Assembly (NCBI GenBank): GCA_016946835.1
Contig: JACVTC010000069.1
Coordinates: 902,001-966,000 of the forward strand
Length of the DNA stretch: 64,000 bases
Direction: 5' to 3'
DNA from: Neocallimastix lanati (nom. inval.)
Lineage: Eukaryota; Neocallimastigomycota; Neocallimastigomycetes; Neocallimastigales; Neocallimastigaceae
Every line of letters begins with the position of its first letter. Position 1 is the stretch's first letter. The notes under the pieces are model-generated. The model worked only from the letters and a program-made list of their open reading frames with translations, ran no database searches and was not told where the DNA came from. This document shows, piece by piece, positions 1 through 12,240 of this stretch. The position numbers and the translations under genes were made by a program.

Positions 1-58
1 GATATAAAAGAAAAAAATATGGAGAAAATAATTATAATGAAAAGGTATAAAAAACCGG

Positions 59-1120
59 ATGGACATTACCATGAAGCTTATTAAATTAATAAATTGTTAC
101 AATGAATTAGTAGCTACGACGTTAAGTTTTGATAGGGAAAATAATGAAATAAATTATATTTATATATCTGATGATCCTGACTTATATGAAATATTTAATC
201 ATTTACTTGTAAAAATAAAAAATAAAATTGAAAATAAAATTATAAAAAGCAATTCAGATAATTTAAATACCGAAAAATTACAAAGTGTTGAAGATATTAC
301 AACTAGAAAAGATGCTAAAGAATATATATTTGGTGATAGTTCAGTTTATGAAGCATCATATAAAGACTATAATAAAATTATAAAAGATAATAAAGTCACA
401 TCAAATACTGAAGTTTTGAAAAATTTTGTTGAATCAACAACAAACAATCATCAATTATTAGGGGTAAAAAAATCCTATAATTTAGGATACAAAATAACGG
501 AAAATGAATTACCAAATTATAGAGATGAAGATATAGTTAATTCTGTAAATGAGTTAGAATCAAGTAAAAAATTATTTGAAAATATTAAAAATAATAATAT
601 AAAATATTTTGAAACATCAGAACAAACTGAAACTAGATTTATAAATAACATTATTTCAGCCGCTAAAATAGAAAATATAAATAATAATAAAAAATTTACT
701 ATAAATTCAGTTATTGATGAAGTTAATGATAAAGATATAATTAATTATATGGATGATGATCAAAAAGAAAATGTTCAAAAACAAATAGAAAATGTTTGTT
801 TAAATGAAAGAAACGAAATAATAAAATATTCTGCTTTTACTCCTAGTAGCTTTTATGAAGAAATGAATGAAGTATATAATTCATTCGAATCTAAATCTAT
901 TAATTTAATGAAAAGAATTTCTAATAAAGATGATGTTAACGAAAAAAATTATGAAAAATTAACTTTACCTAAAAAATTGATAACTCATAATAAATTAAAT
1001 TCGAGTAAAATTAATTCTGAAAGTCCACGTATTAAAAATCCACCATTAAATAAACACAAATATGGAAATAAAAAGAAAAGAAATATAGAATACATAAAAT
1101 ATTTCCATAGATATTATTAA
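59..1120 (+). CDS. S-family protein, C-terminal part (5' end uncertain)
   Basis: I do not recognise a known domain. The 353-residue frame has no signal peptide and is polar, Lys/Asn/Glu-rich. Around residues 80-150 it carries FGDSSVYEAS followed by a region that lines up with WGGSTVYEAS and its downstream segment near the end of the large secreted-family gene at 20.8-26.3 kb. It therefore looks like the C-terminal part of another copy of that family whose N-terminal part lies left of the window, and the ATG at 59 may be an internal methionine. It ends with a basic tail and a TAA; the next bases are AT-only spacer. It is convergent with the broken copy at 1.5-2.7 kb. The homology is clear by eye; the function is unknown. 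Confidence 0.6.
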   Translation: MDITMKLIKLINCYNELVATTLSFDRENNEINYIYISDDPDLYEIFNHLLVKIKNKIENKIIKSNSDNLNTEKLQSVEDITTRKDAKEYIFGDSSVYEASYKDYNKIIKDNKVTSNTEVLKNFVESTTNNHQLLGVKKSYNLGYKITENELPNYRDEDIVNSVNELESSKKLFENIKNNNIKYFETSEQTETRFINNIISAAKIENINNNKKFTINSVIDEVNDKDIINYMDDDQKENVQKQIENVCLNERNEIIKYSAFTPSSFYEEMNEVYNSFESKSINLMKRISNKDDVNEKNYEKLTLPKKLITHNKLNSSKINSESPRIKNPPLNKHKYGNKKKRNIEYIKYFHRYY

Positions 1121-1486
1121 ATAATATAATTATTTATTATTATTAATTAAAATTATAGTATTTACTAATAGTATTATTTAAATATATAAAAAATAAATAT
1201 ATATAAATTTTATTAATAAATTTTTATAATGTTTTAAAATTTATTTTTAATACTAACATGGCTTTTTATGAAATTATTTTAAATAAAAAAAAATTTAAAT
1301 AAAATAAAAAAATTATAAAAAAATATATTCATATAAAAAAATAAATAAAAATTTAAACAAATAAAAGTTAATAGATATAAAATAATTATTTACCATAGAT
1401 TAAATAAATAAAAAATTTAAACAATTAAAATTTCCTGCTTTTTGTAAATAATTTTCAATATCATTATAAACATTATTAGCTTCTCG

Positions 1487-2659
1487 TTAATATTGTTGAT
1501 AAGATACCACAATTCCATTTATATTTCCTAAAACTGATTTAAGTTTTTCAGCAAATTTAGTTTTAAAGTTTTCAACTTCTTGTTTAGCATTTTTTATTTC
1601 ATTTAATGTTTCATATTCATTAATTACTAATCCAGTATTACAATCTGTTCTTGAAAGATTATCAAGACAGTCTTTTGCATCTTGAATCTCATCTTTAGTA
1701 GTTTCTTTATTAATAACTATTTTTATTGTTTCAATAATGTCATTTTTAATAATACCAATTTCATCAAATATTTCGCTTTCACTATTACTAATAGGTTTAT
1801 TATATATCTCATCATAATTAATTTCAACCAAATTTATAGGATTAAAATAATATATTTCTCGTTGTTCATAATCATCATCTTTTTCCCAATTTCCATTTTC
1901 AAATTTTAATGTCATTACTTGGGCCATTCTTTGATTTAATTCATCTTTTATTAAAATATGGTATCTATTTAATTTATAATTTTCACTATTAACTAATATG
2001 AAATTAACTTTTTTCGTAGATTCTTTTTCTATCTTAGAATCACCAAAATATCTATTTTTACAAGTATTAACGTCAGAAATACATTAATCTATAAAACTGT
2101 TTAAAATAGCTTTCTTAATAATATTAGTTAATGATAAATCTTTATTTCCATTGGAATGAATATTATAAACAATATTACTATTTAATTAATTATTTTTAAA
2201 GGATACAGTTTTACTGTCAACAGAAATATATTTCTCAAATTTTAAATTATTATTACTAAATACAGATAAATTGGGAATTAATTTTTTAATAATATCTTTA
2301 TCATCAATATTCTCATTTTAATATTATTATATACTTCTTTTTGCAAAAGGAAATAATACATTTGTAAAATATTCAATAGCTTTATCTTTAGGTAATTTTC
2401 TTGTTTCAGAAATAATATCGAATATAGAAACATTTATAGGGTTACCTGAAATATTAATATTAATAGTAACTAATTTTTCAACAGGTTTACCATTTTCAAT
2501 TACAGTTTCCGTTGCTGGTTTACATTTATCTCTGTATATACACGATTTATACGCAGCTGCTAAAATTAATGACAAAATTAATAATACATCATGATTATGT
2601 GCACTTCAATTTACCTTAAATATAAAATTTAAAAATAGAAAAATAATTATTATTTTCAT
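1487..2659 (-). pseudogene. Broken S-family secreted protein (copy B)
   Basis: Read on the minus strand from the ATG at 2659, the frame opens with a signal peptide (MKIIIIFLFLNFIFKVN), then a TGA where sister copies have Cys, then LLILSLILAAA and NVSIFDIISETRKL, which match the N-terminal block of the copies at 20.8 and 38-39 kb. One frame stays readable for about 390 codons but is interrupted by TAA codons, two adjacent plus a third near 2.32 kb and single ones further on. After the TAA at 1487 it stays coding-like for about 20 more codons (REANNVYNDIENYLQKAG). No frameshift is needed. It is either a pseudogene or a gene whose TAA codons are not all terminators; the first is much more likely. 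Product secreted if ever made; function unknown. Confidence 0.6.
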
Positions 2660-2696
2660 TTTTAATATTTTTTTTAAAAAAAAAAAAAGAAAATAA

Positions 2697-2732
<36 letters not shown>

Positions 2733-2932
2733 TATATATATATATATTATTTACTTATATTATTTGTATTATTTTACTTATTTATATTTATATTATTTAA
2801 CTTATTTATATTATTTAACTTATTTTATTATTTTCTTCATTTAATATATATTATCTTTTCTTTGTTTTATATATAATCTAAGATTAATTTTTAATATCTA
2901 AAAATTATATATTATTACTAGTTCTATAATGG

Positions 2933-2987
<55 letters not shown>

Positions 2988-4861
2988 TAATAATAATTAA
3001 CTATATTTTTATTAATTGTGTAACTTATAATTTTTTTTTTTTAAAATAATTATATCAATAATTTTTAAATTAATTATTACATTAATCTATTTTAATTAAT
3101 TTCTGCTGCTAAATCTTTTATAACTATGATTTAATGGTTTTCTTTTATTTATTATTAATTTTCACTTACTTAAGTATTTTACCTCATTGGGTTTTAAATA
3201 AGAATAACTTTAATTACCTCATTGGGTTTTATTTTTTTTTTTTTTTTTTTTTATAGAATAAAGAATTCTACTTACCTCACCGGGCTTAGTTAGGATTCTC
3301 CACCAGTTTGACAAATGTTGATTATTATCTTAATTTAGAATTTACTTCTAAAAGTGATAATAATATGTCAATTAAAAAGGTAGTTATTGTAACGAAATCT
3401 TCATGTTGAGGTTCATATTAGAAAAGGAGTGTGAACATTAAATAAATAGATAATTTAACTAAAGACTAAATTACACTAAAAGAATTTATTATTACACATT
3501 ATAAATTTTATTTAAAGAACTATTATTAAAAATATTTATTATTTATAAATTATATAATTATTTTATTGTTAAAAATAACTTTATTAATATTAATATTTAT
3601 TTTAATAACAATATGGGAAACCTTTCAATTATTATTACTATTTCATTATTACTACTATTTTTACTATTTCTTTCCTCAGAAAGGCCCCCTTCATAAAATA
3701 ATATGGATAATACATATTTTATATTATTTAATTACATTATTAAAACCAATCATATAAATTAATTAATTACATAAATTTAATATTTAAAATAATAAATTAT
3801 AATTAATATAAAAATTATTAATATAGAATATAAGAGAATTATTAATAGTAAAGAATATAATAATATATTTTTATATAATAAATTATTAAAAATTTAATTA
3901 AAAATATCATTATTATTCTATTCTTTATCATTCAGTGTTGAGGTTCGGGACAGAATAATAATAAATATAGAAATAAACACTAAAATAAAAAAAATTAAAA
4001 ATTAAAATATATCTTTTTTTTAAAATATTTTATTTATTTATTTAATAAAAATTATTCAATTAAAAACTAAAAATAAATTAATTTCTTTAATAAGATTATC
4101 TTTTTTTTCTTCAGATTATTTTTCTAAAATACAATTTTCTCATCTATTTATATTTTTTTTATCGTTAGAAATGGTCAAGCCATTTCTTTAGAATATCTTA
4201 GAGTTACATGTTTGAATTGTATTTAAATTATAAATTCATAATCTATTCTATTATAATAAATAATTATTACATATTATTAAATTCTAAACTATTTATTATT
4301 AATTGTAGTGATAATATATTTTAAAAATAATTTTATTACTTTTACAGAACTATTAGTAATAGAGTATTATTTAATTTTATACTATTTTTAAATAAAAGTA
4401 TTTTAGATTATTATCTATTATTAATCTTATTATAAATAGGGTGTATTTTGGAAGGAAGTATTACTAATTTTAATGACAAGGATCATGGATTTAAGTAAAA
4501 TATTTTTAAATCATTATTAATTATATTAATTTTTATTAATAATAAATAATCTGTATTAGTAATATTTGTAAAATAAAATTTTCTTTAATAATAAAATATT
4601 GATAGAATAAATCATATTAATAAAACTAGATATTGATAATAATATTGATATTAATAATATAGTATTAATTTTAATAATAAAGTATTGATATTAATAAAGA
4701 ATTTATATTAATAATAATAAATTTAATATTAGTAATAATTTGGCAGTAATAGAACATAAGAAAGTTCCCCAAGTAAGGAAATAAATAATTTAATTTTAGT
4801 GGTTAAGTTATTTTTATGAAAAATAATAAAATTAACATTATTTGTTCATTCCTTAACATCA
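2660..4861. other. AT-rich spacer with homopolymers and retroelement debris
   Basis: No convincing gene. It contains poly-T runs near 2701-2728 and 2957-2985, a TA run before each, and a small cluster of a 13-base motif at 3177-3284. An open stretch at 3566-3757 encodes only hydrophobic low-complexity sequence and is not taken as a gene. From about 4.5 to 4.86 kb the sequence (AGAAAGTTCC, AACATTATTTG, then TGTAA) resembles the stretch at about 15.4-15.5 kb, so this end is probably 3' untranslated debris of an LTR element. Confidence 0.6.
3177..3284 (+). repeat. Three spaced copies of TTACCTCAYYGGG
   Basis: TTACCTCATTGGG (the first copy) ends at 3191, with repeats at 3214-3226 and 3272-3284 (the last reads CACCGGG). 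The spacing is about 36 and 58 bases. It is GC-rich against its surroundings. No role is known to me; it could be a remnant of a transposon end or of an RNA gene. Confidence 0.5.
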
Positions 4862-5609
4862 TGTAAGAATCTATAATTATTTGTTAGCAAATAATTATAT
4901 TTTCTTAGTTAAGTTATTATAACTATAACTTTATTTAATTACATATAATATTTATTAAATTTATTTAATTTAATTTTAAATTATTCATTAATTTAACAAA
5001 ATTTATTTAATTAATTTTAAATAATATATTTACAATATGCTAAATTCTCTACTGTAACTAATGTATTTTGTATTGTATTTTATTCTGTATTTTATAATGT
5101 ATTCTGTATTTTATAATGTATTCTGTATTTTATAATGTATTCTGTATTTTATTAACTATTTAATTTTATATTTTTAATATAAGGATAAATTATATGATCG
5201 AAATATCTTTTATTATTTTATTCTTTTATTTTCGATCATTAGATTGGAAAATCGGTTAATTAAGATTTTTTCCAATTACTTTTTAGAAGTAATCGGTTTT
5301 ACTTAATTAATGCGATGATCGATATGGATAGAATATCGATCGAAAACTTATCTAGGTTTTTCTATCTAATCTTTTCCTAGATAAGAGATTTGTTAAGATT
5401 AGAAAACCCTTTCTTATTTAACCTTATTTTCATAAAAAAATATAAATAAGGCTCTTGAGTTCTCTTTGAGAAATCAAGAGTTATTATTATAAAAAAACAT
5501 AGTTATAATAGTAACATTTTTATATTTTTAACTTTAATAAATTAATAAAAATATTTTATTCAAAAACATATTTTTAAGATCAATTTATACAAACAATTCT
5601 TCTCTTACA
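4862..5609 (+). mobile_element. LTR, left outer arm
   Basis: The segment starts TGTAAGAATC and ends TCTCTTACA, giving the TGTAA/TTACA inverted ends typical of LTRs, 748 bases long. It contains a 19-base tandem repeat, two strong hairpins and the motif AGAAATCAAGAGTTATTATT, which is also in the 3' LTR of the Ty3 element at 12241-13102, so both belong to related LTR families. An inverted copy lies at 15647-16411. Treated as a fossil; no target duplication could be recognised. Confidence 0.65.
5082..5150 (+). repeat. 19-bp tandem repeat inside LTR
   Basis: The unit ATTCTGTATTTTATAATGT occurs about 3.6 times at a period of 19. The inverted arm has the reverse complement with about 4.5 units at 16107-16190, so the copy number changed after the arms were duplicated. 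Confidence 0.85.
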
Positions 5610-6363
5610 TTTTGTGTTATTATTATAATTAATTTTATAATAAACTCTACATTAAAGGTAAAAAAAATTTATTTTATTTTATTTTCTCAACTTAATGAAT
5701 TAGTCGTTAAGTTGTAGTATTAAGATAATAACTGAATTTCAATTCAATTTCAATTTCGATAATTCAGTTATTTGAATTTCAATATTAATAAATAATAATA
5801 ATATAATAATTATTATTAAATTAACTTTATTAAAATATTTAGGAATTAGTCTAGGCCAACTAATTACTAAATATTATTAACATATTGAATTTAATATATA
5901 TTAAATAATGTAAACACGTGATTGTCATATTAAATTAATTTCTACATATTATATTTTAATTATAAATTATAATATTTAGCAATATTTGATTCTTATATTT
6001 TATTTATATTAAATATTTATATTATTATCTAACTTTATATTATCAATATCAAACTTATATTAATATTATTTACATATTCATATTAATAATTAATATTTTA
6101 ATAATTAATTATTTTATATAAATACATGTTTAAATTCTTTTGATTAATCCTTTGTAGGATTATTGTAATTTAAATTATAGTAATAATTATATAAAATAAT
6201 AATGTAATAAAATATTATTAAAATTAAATAAAATTTATATTTAAAATAAAAACTTAATTATAAAATTTACTAATAACAATATGTTTTAAATAAGAGTAAA
6301 ATTAAGTTATTAATTAATTACTATAATTTGGCATCTTGACCTAATCGTTAAGACCAAATTATC
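5610..6363 (+). mobile_element. Leader region of a truncated LTR element (left arm)
   Basis: Non-coding sequence downstream of the left LTR. It is matched in reverse complement by pieces of 13630-15646, for example TAGTCTAGGCCAACTAATTA near 5850 against its complement near 14140, and the GGCATCTTGACCTAATCG stretch near 6330 against 13640-13670. It is cut off at about 6363, where another repeat begins. No gene is visible. Confidence 0.6.
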
Positions 6364-6367
6364 TTAA

Positions 6368-6777
6368 AACTTAATGTCTTAGTGGTTAGTAACTAAGACT
6401 TTAGTTCGAACTTCTCAAGTTCGAAGCCTTTATTTTTCCAAAAAATATATTTTATTATTATTTTTATTTTATTTTTATTTTTATTAAGAAAAATAGCTTG
6501 ATTGGTTATTTTTAATTCATTAAAATTTCTTTATTTTATTTATCAAAATTTTTATATAAATAGAAGTAAATTTTCCTCTAAAAATATTTTATACTTTGAG
6601 TTTTTATTAATAAAATAAAATTATTATTAAACACTAACTTATTAAGTTAATTAATGTGTTTTTGATAATAAATTTATAATTAATAAAATAAATATAAATA
6701 AAAATATTTTACTTATTTTATTTTAAAGGTTTTAAGTGTTTATTTTTAAATTTATTGGCAAGAATCATTTCATGACA
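6368..6777 (+). repeat. LTR-like or tRNA-derived repeat, copy 1
   Basis: A segment of about 410 bases starting CTTAATGTCTTAGTGG and ending CATTTCATGACA, repeated at 16431-16855 in the same orientation. It has TGTC/GACA ends and a TATATAAATAG box, as an LTR would. Its first 60 bases also resemble a tRNA: an A-box-like TGTCTTAGTGG with one mismatch and a perfect B box GTTCGAAGC 44 bases on, plus two near-perfect hairpins (GTCTTAG/CTAAGAC and TTCGAACTT/AAGTTCGAA). Either an LTR or a SINE is possible. Confidence 0.55.
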
Positions 6778-7006
6778 ATAAAAACTCCTAAAAATAAAAA
6801 ACTTAATACCTTAGTGTTTAAAATTTTTATGTATTGTTTTTAAGAAAAATAAGTCAGTAGCAAACAATAATTGTTTGTAAATTAAGGCGTTTTTCAAAAA
6901 GAGAATATAAAGATAAGTCAGTAGCTTTGTGCGAAGAAAGGCGTCTTTACTAATTAAAAATTTTAATCATTGCGTTTCTTAATAATATTTCTAATAAAAC
7001 ATTTTT

Positions 7007-7046
<40 letters not shown>

Positions 7047-7650
7047 GAGTAAAATTTTTTTAAGAAAATATTCAGAAATAATTGAATTAGTACTGACTTA
7101 GAAGCAGGTTCTAATTCAAATACAAGAAGTGAAGAAATTTCCGGAGTAAGTTTATCTTGTACAATAATTGGATTGGCAAGCTCTGAACTACTTTGAAAAT
7201 TTTATTTTTTTTTAAAGTACTCGAGGTGCGCTCAAGTACACAAGTCGTAATAGACGAGTGACTTGACAAATAAGCGCATACTATTTCTTCACCTTTTGAA
7301 TTAAACCTGGAAAATTTCAGGAAATGCTTTTATTTCTAACTTATTTTTGAACGCTTAAATTTTCTTAAAATTAAATTTATTCTTATTAGATTTTTATTTT
7401 TTTTCTTTTTCTAATTTCTTTCTAGAACGAATTATAATAAAACAATTTTTTTTTCTTTTAATTTCCTATAAATTTTTATTATTTCTTTTTTCGTTCCAAT
7501 AACACAAATAACAAAAATTTAATTAATTATTTTATTTAACAATACTAATATTTTTCAAAAAAACAAAAACTTTGTCAATCAAAATTCTTTCCATTACTTT
7601 TAATTACAATTATATCATTTCTTTATATTCTTTACAAATTACAAATAAAT
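6778..7650 (+). other. Non-coding leader before the Ty3 coding region
   Basis: No gene. ATAAGTCAGTAGC followed by AAGGCGT occurs twice at about 6850-6950, each time around a small hairpin; an (ATA)n run lies near 7015-7045. From about 7085 on the sequence becomes more GC-balanced (CTCGAGGTGCGCTCAAG near 7220), so this part probably is the 5' leader of the Ty3 element. A 5' LTR matching the 3' LTR at 12241 is not seen here. Confidence 0.5.
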
Positions 7651-8800
7651 ATGGAGGAACACAATATTTTTGAAAATGCTACCTTAAAAGATGGCTTTGC
7701 TGGTGACAGAAGATATTTGAAAGGTTTCCTAGCTAAAATTGATCTTATATTTGCTCTCTATCCAGATCAATACCTCGAAGATGAAAAGAAAGTAATTTAT
7801 ATCATCTCCCGATTGTATGGAAACGCAATGAATTGGGCAGCTACCTTGATCGAGAATAATGACCCATGTCTACATAACTACGAAGCCTTTGTAGGAAGAT
7901 TAAAGGCTTTTTATGGGAGTAATGACGAATCCTATGTAGCCAACCAAATGCTAAGAAGAATTAAACAAAAAAACATAGGAGGAGTCAGTAGATACATATT
8001 AGAATTTAACAAGTATGCCGATGTATCCACATGGAACGAAGAAGCAAAAATGGACGCTTTTATGGCCGGTTTAAATAATAATGTTGCCTCTCGTATTCTT
8101 GAAATGTTTCCTGGCCCAAAAACTTTATTCGCCATGCAAACAATTGCTTCCAGAATTGATTCTCGCCTATATGTTCAAAGACAATTTTCAAACCAAAGGA
8201 ATTTCAATAACGAAAATCAAAGATTTAATAAAGCTCATTCACAAAAAAGAAATAAGTCTAAATTCAGCTTACATAAGCCTCTTTCTAAACAAGAAAAGGA
8301 AAGAAGAAAAAGGGAAAATCTCTGTGTTTATTGCGGCTCTCCAGACCACAGTTTAAAAGATTGTACAAAGAAGAATAAAAATAAAGAAAATATTTCCATG
8401 GTATCTATTCCTGCCAAGGCCTCAAATTTAAACAATTCCTCTCAAGAACATCTTGCTACAGAATTTAAATTATCTTTCGAACTAACACCAAAGATTCTTA
8501 TAGATTCCGGTTCTAAGCTCAATCTCATTGATGTCGACTACTGCAATGACCATAATTTACCTTATCATGATGATGGTCAATTACCAAAAATCATTGGTAT
8601 TGGTGGTAGTCAATCTATCTTCGGTATAACTCCACCTCTTAATCTTCGTTATAAGGATCATCTTTGTAGAACCCAATTTTATGTTACAGATTTACCTGCT
8701 TATCCTTGTATTTTAGGTCTCGATTGGCTCAAAGAACACAACCCTCATATTGATTTTGCTACAAATACTTTATCTTTTGTTTCTAATCACTGTCTTACTT
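7651..8800 (+). mobile_element. Ty3 fossil: Gag-like and protease region
   Basis: The N-terminal 200 residues resemble Ty3-type Gag (for example YGNAMNWAATLIE, then a predicted helical region). A single CCHC knuckle, CVYCGSPDHSLKDC, lies at about 8320-8365 after a basic stretch. The aspartic protease is at about 8490-8760, with the active-site motif LIDSGSKLNLID and a later ILGLDWL. An Asn/Ser-rich stretch follows before the polymerase. Confidence 0.85.
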
Positions 8801-9289
8801 ATTGTGTCTCTTTACCAAATAATGTTCCAGAATTCCCAGAAGAACCTTCCGCTTTTCCTATTATCGAAAATAATTCTCGCGGTAATACTACTAACAATAA
8901 AAGTCACAATTCTACTTCCTCTCATAACAATTTAAATTTACAAAACACTTCTCCTTGTACTTCTTTTATGGTTATAACCGATGAATCCAATTGTAAATCA
9001 AAAAGTATCCCTAACAATTCTAATTCTTTAATTTCTAATTCACTTTCTGTTTCTCGTGATACTTCCAAAAATTCTATTTCAAAGCTTAATTCTTCTCTTA
9101 ATCCTATTTCATATTCTGAATTAAAATCTAAACTTCCTAAAGTATTAATGGAATTTTTAGACGTTTTTAGTGAATCTTCTGCCAACGAACTTCCGCCTCA
9201 TTGTCAATATGATTGTCAAATAAATATTATAGCTAACGGAAAGCTTCATTATGGACCTATCTATCCTTAAACAGATAAGGAAATAAAAG

Positions 9290-10470
9290 CTTTAGAGAAA
9301 TATATCAAGGAAAACCTTAAGAAAGGATTTATTCGTAAATCCAAATCCCCTGCCGGTGCTTCAATATTCTTTGTCCTTAAAAAGAATGGTGAACTCCGAT
9401 TAGTAGTTGACTATCGCCCTCTCAATGAAATCACAATTCGAGATTCCTATCCTCTTCCACTAATTCAAGATATGCTTGAGCATTTGGGGAAAGCAAAAAT
9501 CTTTTCTAAATTAGATCTTCGCTCGGCATATAATCTCATTCGAATTAAGGAAGGCGACGAATACAAGACCGCTTTTACTTGTATTTTTGGACACTTTGAA
9601 TACACCGTAATGCCATTTGGGCTAAAGAACGCTCCTGCCGTTTTCCAACATTTCATTAATGATGTTCTTTAAGATGTTATTGGAAAATTTGCATATGCCT
9701 ACATCGATGACATCATTATCTTCTCTAAAGATTACAATTCTCATGTTAAGCATGTCAAGGAAATTTTAACTCGCCTCAGGAAAGCTAAACTATATGTTAA
9801 ACTCGAAAAATGCGAATTTTTCGTTCCTTACATCGATTTCCTTGAACAAAGTATCTCCTCTGAAGGCATTTATATGGACCCCAAAAAGGTCGACTCCATC
9901 TTAAATTGGCCCGTTCCTACTTGTGTAAAAGACGTTCAATTTTTTCTCGGTCTAGCAAATTTTTACAGACGTTTTATTCCAGGTTTTGCTAAACTTGCTC
10001 ATCCTCTCCATCATCTTTTAAGAAAGAATGTTAAGTTTTCATGGTCTCCTGATGCCCAAGCTGCTTTTGACTCTCTTAAATTAAAGTTTACCTCATCACC
10101 AGTTCTTATTTATCCTAATAGAGAACTTCCTTTCATAGTTGAAACTGATTCTAGTAACTTTGCTATTGGTGCTGTCCTATCACAGAAATCTTCAAACGAC
10201 AATCATTTACACCCAGTCGCTTTCTTTTCTAGATCACTTACAGGTGCATAACGCAACTACCCAATTTACGACAAAGAACTTTTGGCTATTGTTTCCTCTT
10301 TAGAAAATTGGCGTCATCTTCTTAAAGGTTCTGACATTCCTTTCATTATTTTCTCCGATCATCGTAACCTTTTATTTCAAAAGAAACCTGAAAAAAATGA
10401 CTCAAAGACTTGTTCGATGGTCTTTATTTCTTTCAGAATTCAATTTTAAAATCCTGTATCGTTCCGGTTC
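9290..10470 (+). mobile_element. Ty3 fossil: reverse transcriptase and RNase H region
   Basis: Reverse transcriptase motifs are in order: [37 protein letters not shown] and the catalytic YIDDIIIFS. The connection with FLGLANFYRRFIPGF follows, and then RNase H with ETDSSNFAIGAVLSQ and [13 protein letters not shown]. The order and spacing are those of Ty3/gypsy pol. Confidence 0.9.
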
Positions 10471-10639
10471 CTCTAATGGTAAACCTGATGCTCTTTCCCG
10501 CCGTCCTGATTATGTTAACTCTGCTAATGATTCAGATATTCCCTTTACCGTCCTTCGTCCAGAAAATTTTTGTGCTCTTGTTTGTTCAATCTCGTCTCTT
10601 AACAATGAAATTCTAACTGGTTATAAATCTGACTCCTTT

Positions 10640-12034
10640 TATCAAGACGTATGTACTTATCTTGATAATAAAAAACCACCTATCCCCCATAGCCAAATTG
10701 ATAAATTTTCTTTTAACAATGGCTTTCTTCTTTTCAATAGCCGTATTTATGTTCCACCAAGCTGCCATACACAAATTATGAAAATATGCCATGATTCTCC
10801 TACTGCAGGTCATTATGGTATTAAAAAAACTATTTCTCTTACTTTTCGTGATTTTTGGTGGCCTTCTTTATCCTCAGATATCAAGAAGTATGTTCGATCC
10901 TGCGATGTCTGTTGTCGCTCTAAAACTTCACGCCATAAACCTTATGGTTTTCTGAACCCTCTTGAAATTAGTGAACGTCCTTGGTCTTCCATTTCAATGG
11001 ACTTTATTACCGATTTACCCGACTCCGATGGCTTTACATGCATTCTCGTTATCGTGGATAGATTAACTAAAATGTTCCATCTTATCCCTTTTCATGGTCT
11101 CCCTTCCTCTATTGACACTGCTTCTGCCTTCATTGACCATATATTTAGACTTCATGGCCTTCCCGAAGAAATTATTTCCGACAGAGGTTCCCAGTTTACT
11201 TCAAAATTTTGGAAAGCTGTTTGCCAATCTCTTAACATTGATCTCAAACTTTCATCTCCATATCATCATCAATCCAATGGCCAGACGGAGAGAGTGAACT
11301 CCGTTGTAGAACAATATCTAAGATGTTTTTCAAATTATAAGGGTTCTGATTGGAAAAACTACCTAAGCTTTGCCGAATTTAGCTATAACAACGCTGTTCA
11401 AGAATCTACGGGTTTTTCTCCTTTCTTCCTTAACTATGGTTTTCACCCAAAACATTCACCTTTAGTTCCTGAGCAAATTAATGTACCTCGTGCTGTAGAA
11501 TTTACCAAAGATTTTCAAGATTTAATAAAGAAATTAAAAGAAAACTTGAAAATGGCCATAGAAACCCAGAAGAAACAGGCCGACAAGTATAGATGTAAAC
11601 CTCCTAAATTTAAAAAGGGTGATAAAGTTTGGCTTGATAGTTCCCTAATCATTCATAAGGGAAATAAAAAGTTCAAACCAAGAAAACTAGGTCCATATAA
11701 AATCTTGGAAAAAGTAACTGAAGTCTCTTATAAATTAGATTTACCTAAATCTCTAAGAATTCACCCAATTGTACATGTATCAAGCTTGGAGCCTTATTGC
11801 GAAGACAACTTTAACAGAATAACACCAGCTCCACCTCCCATTATAATCAATGATGAAGAAGAATACGAGGTAGAAGAAATTTTAGACAAAAGAAAACATT
11901 ATGGTAAAATACAATACTTAATTAAGTGGAAAGGTTATCCTCTTTCTGAAGCATCTTGGGAACCAAAAGAAAATTTAAATTGTGATGAAATTTTAAAAAA
12001 TTTTAACAAAAATTTATCAATAAATAATAACTAA
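10640..12034 (+). mobile_element. Ty3 fossil: integrase and chromodomain region
   Basis: The integrase HHCC zinc module ([14 protein letters not shown] ... CDVC) is near 10.79-10.91 kb. The DDE core carries [19 protein letters not shown] and the Glu in [20 protein letters not shown]-type motif ([11 protein letters not shown]) is near 11.69 kb. A chromodomain with [20 protein letters not shown] and SWEPKENL ends the protein at about 11.87-11.98 kb. This end places the element in the chromoviruses. Confidence 0.9.
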
Positions 12035-12240
12035 ATAATACTTATTTTTACTCTTATTTTATTGTTATAATATTTTTATCAATTTCAATATAAATATCAA
12101 AATTTTATTATAAAAAAAAAATAATAATTATAATAAAAATAAAAATGTATGATTTTAATGTATATAGAATTTTCTAGTTTTATATAGTTAAATTTTATTT
12201 TTTTTGATTCGTCTGGTATCCGAATCCTGAAGGAGGACCA

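Noticed and set aside
3566-3757. Small membrane-protein gene
   Set aside because: Only Leu/Ile/Tyr/Phe low-complexity sequence, no homologue, no neighbours; expected from AT-rich DNA.
6373-6435. A true tRNA gene
   Set aside because: A- and B-box-like words are there, but no acceptor stem or 7-base anticodon loop can be drawn, and the unit goes on for 350 bases as a repeat.
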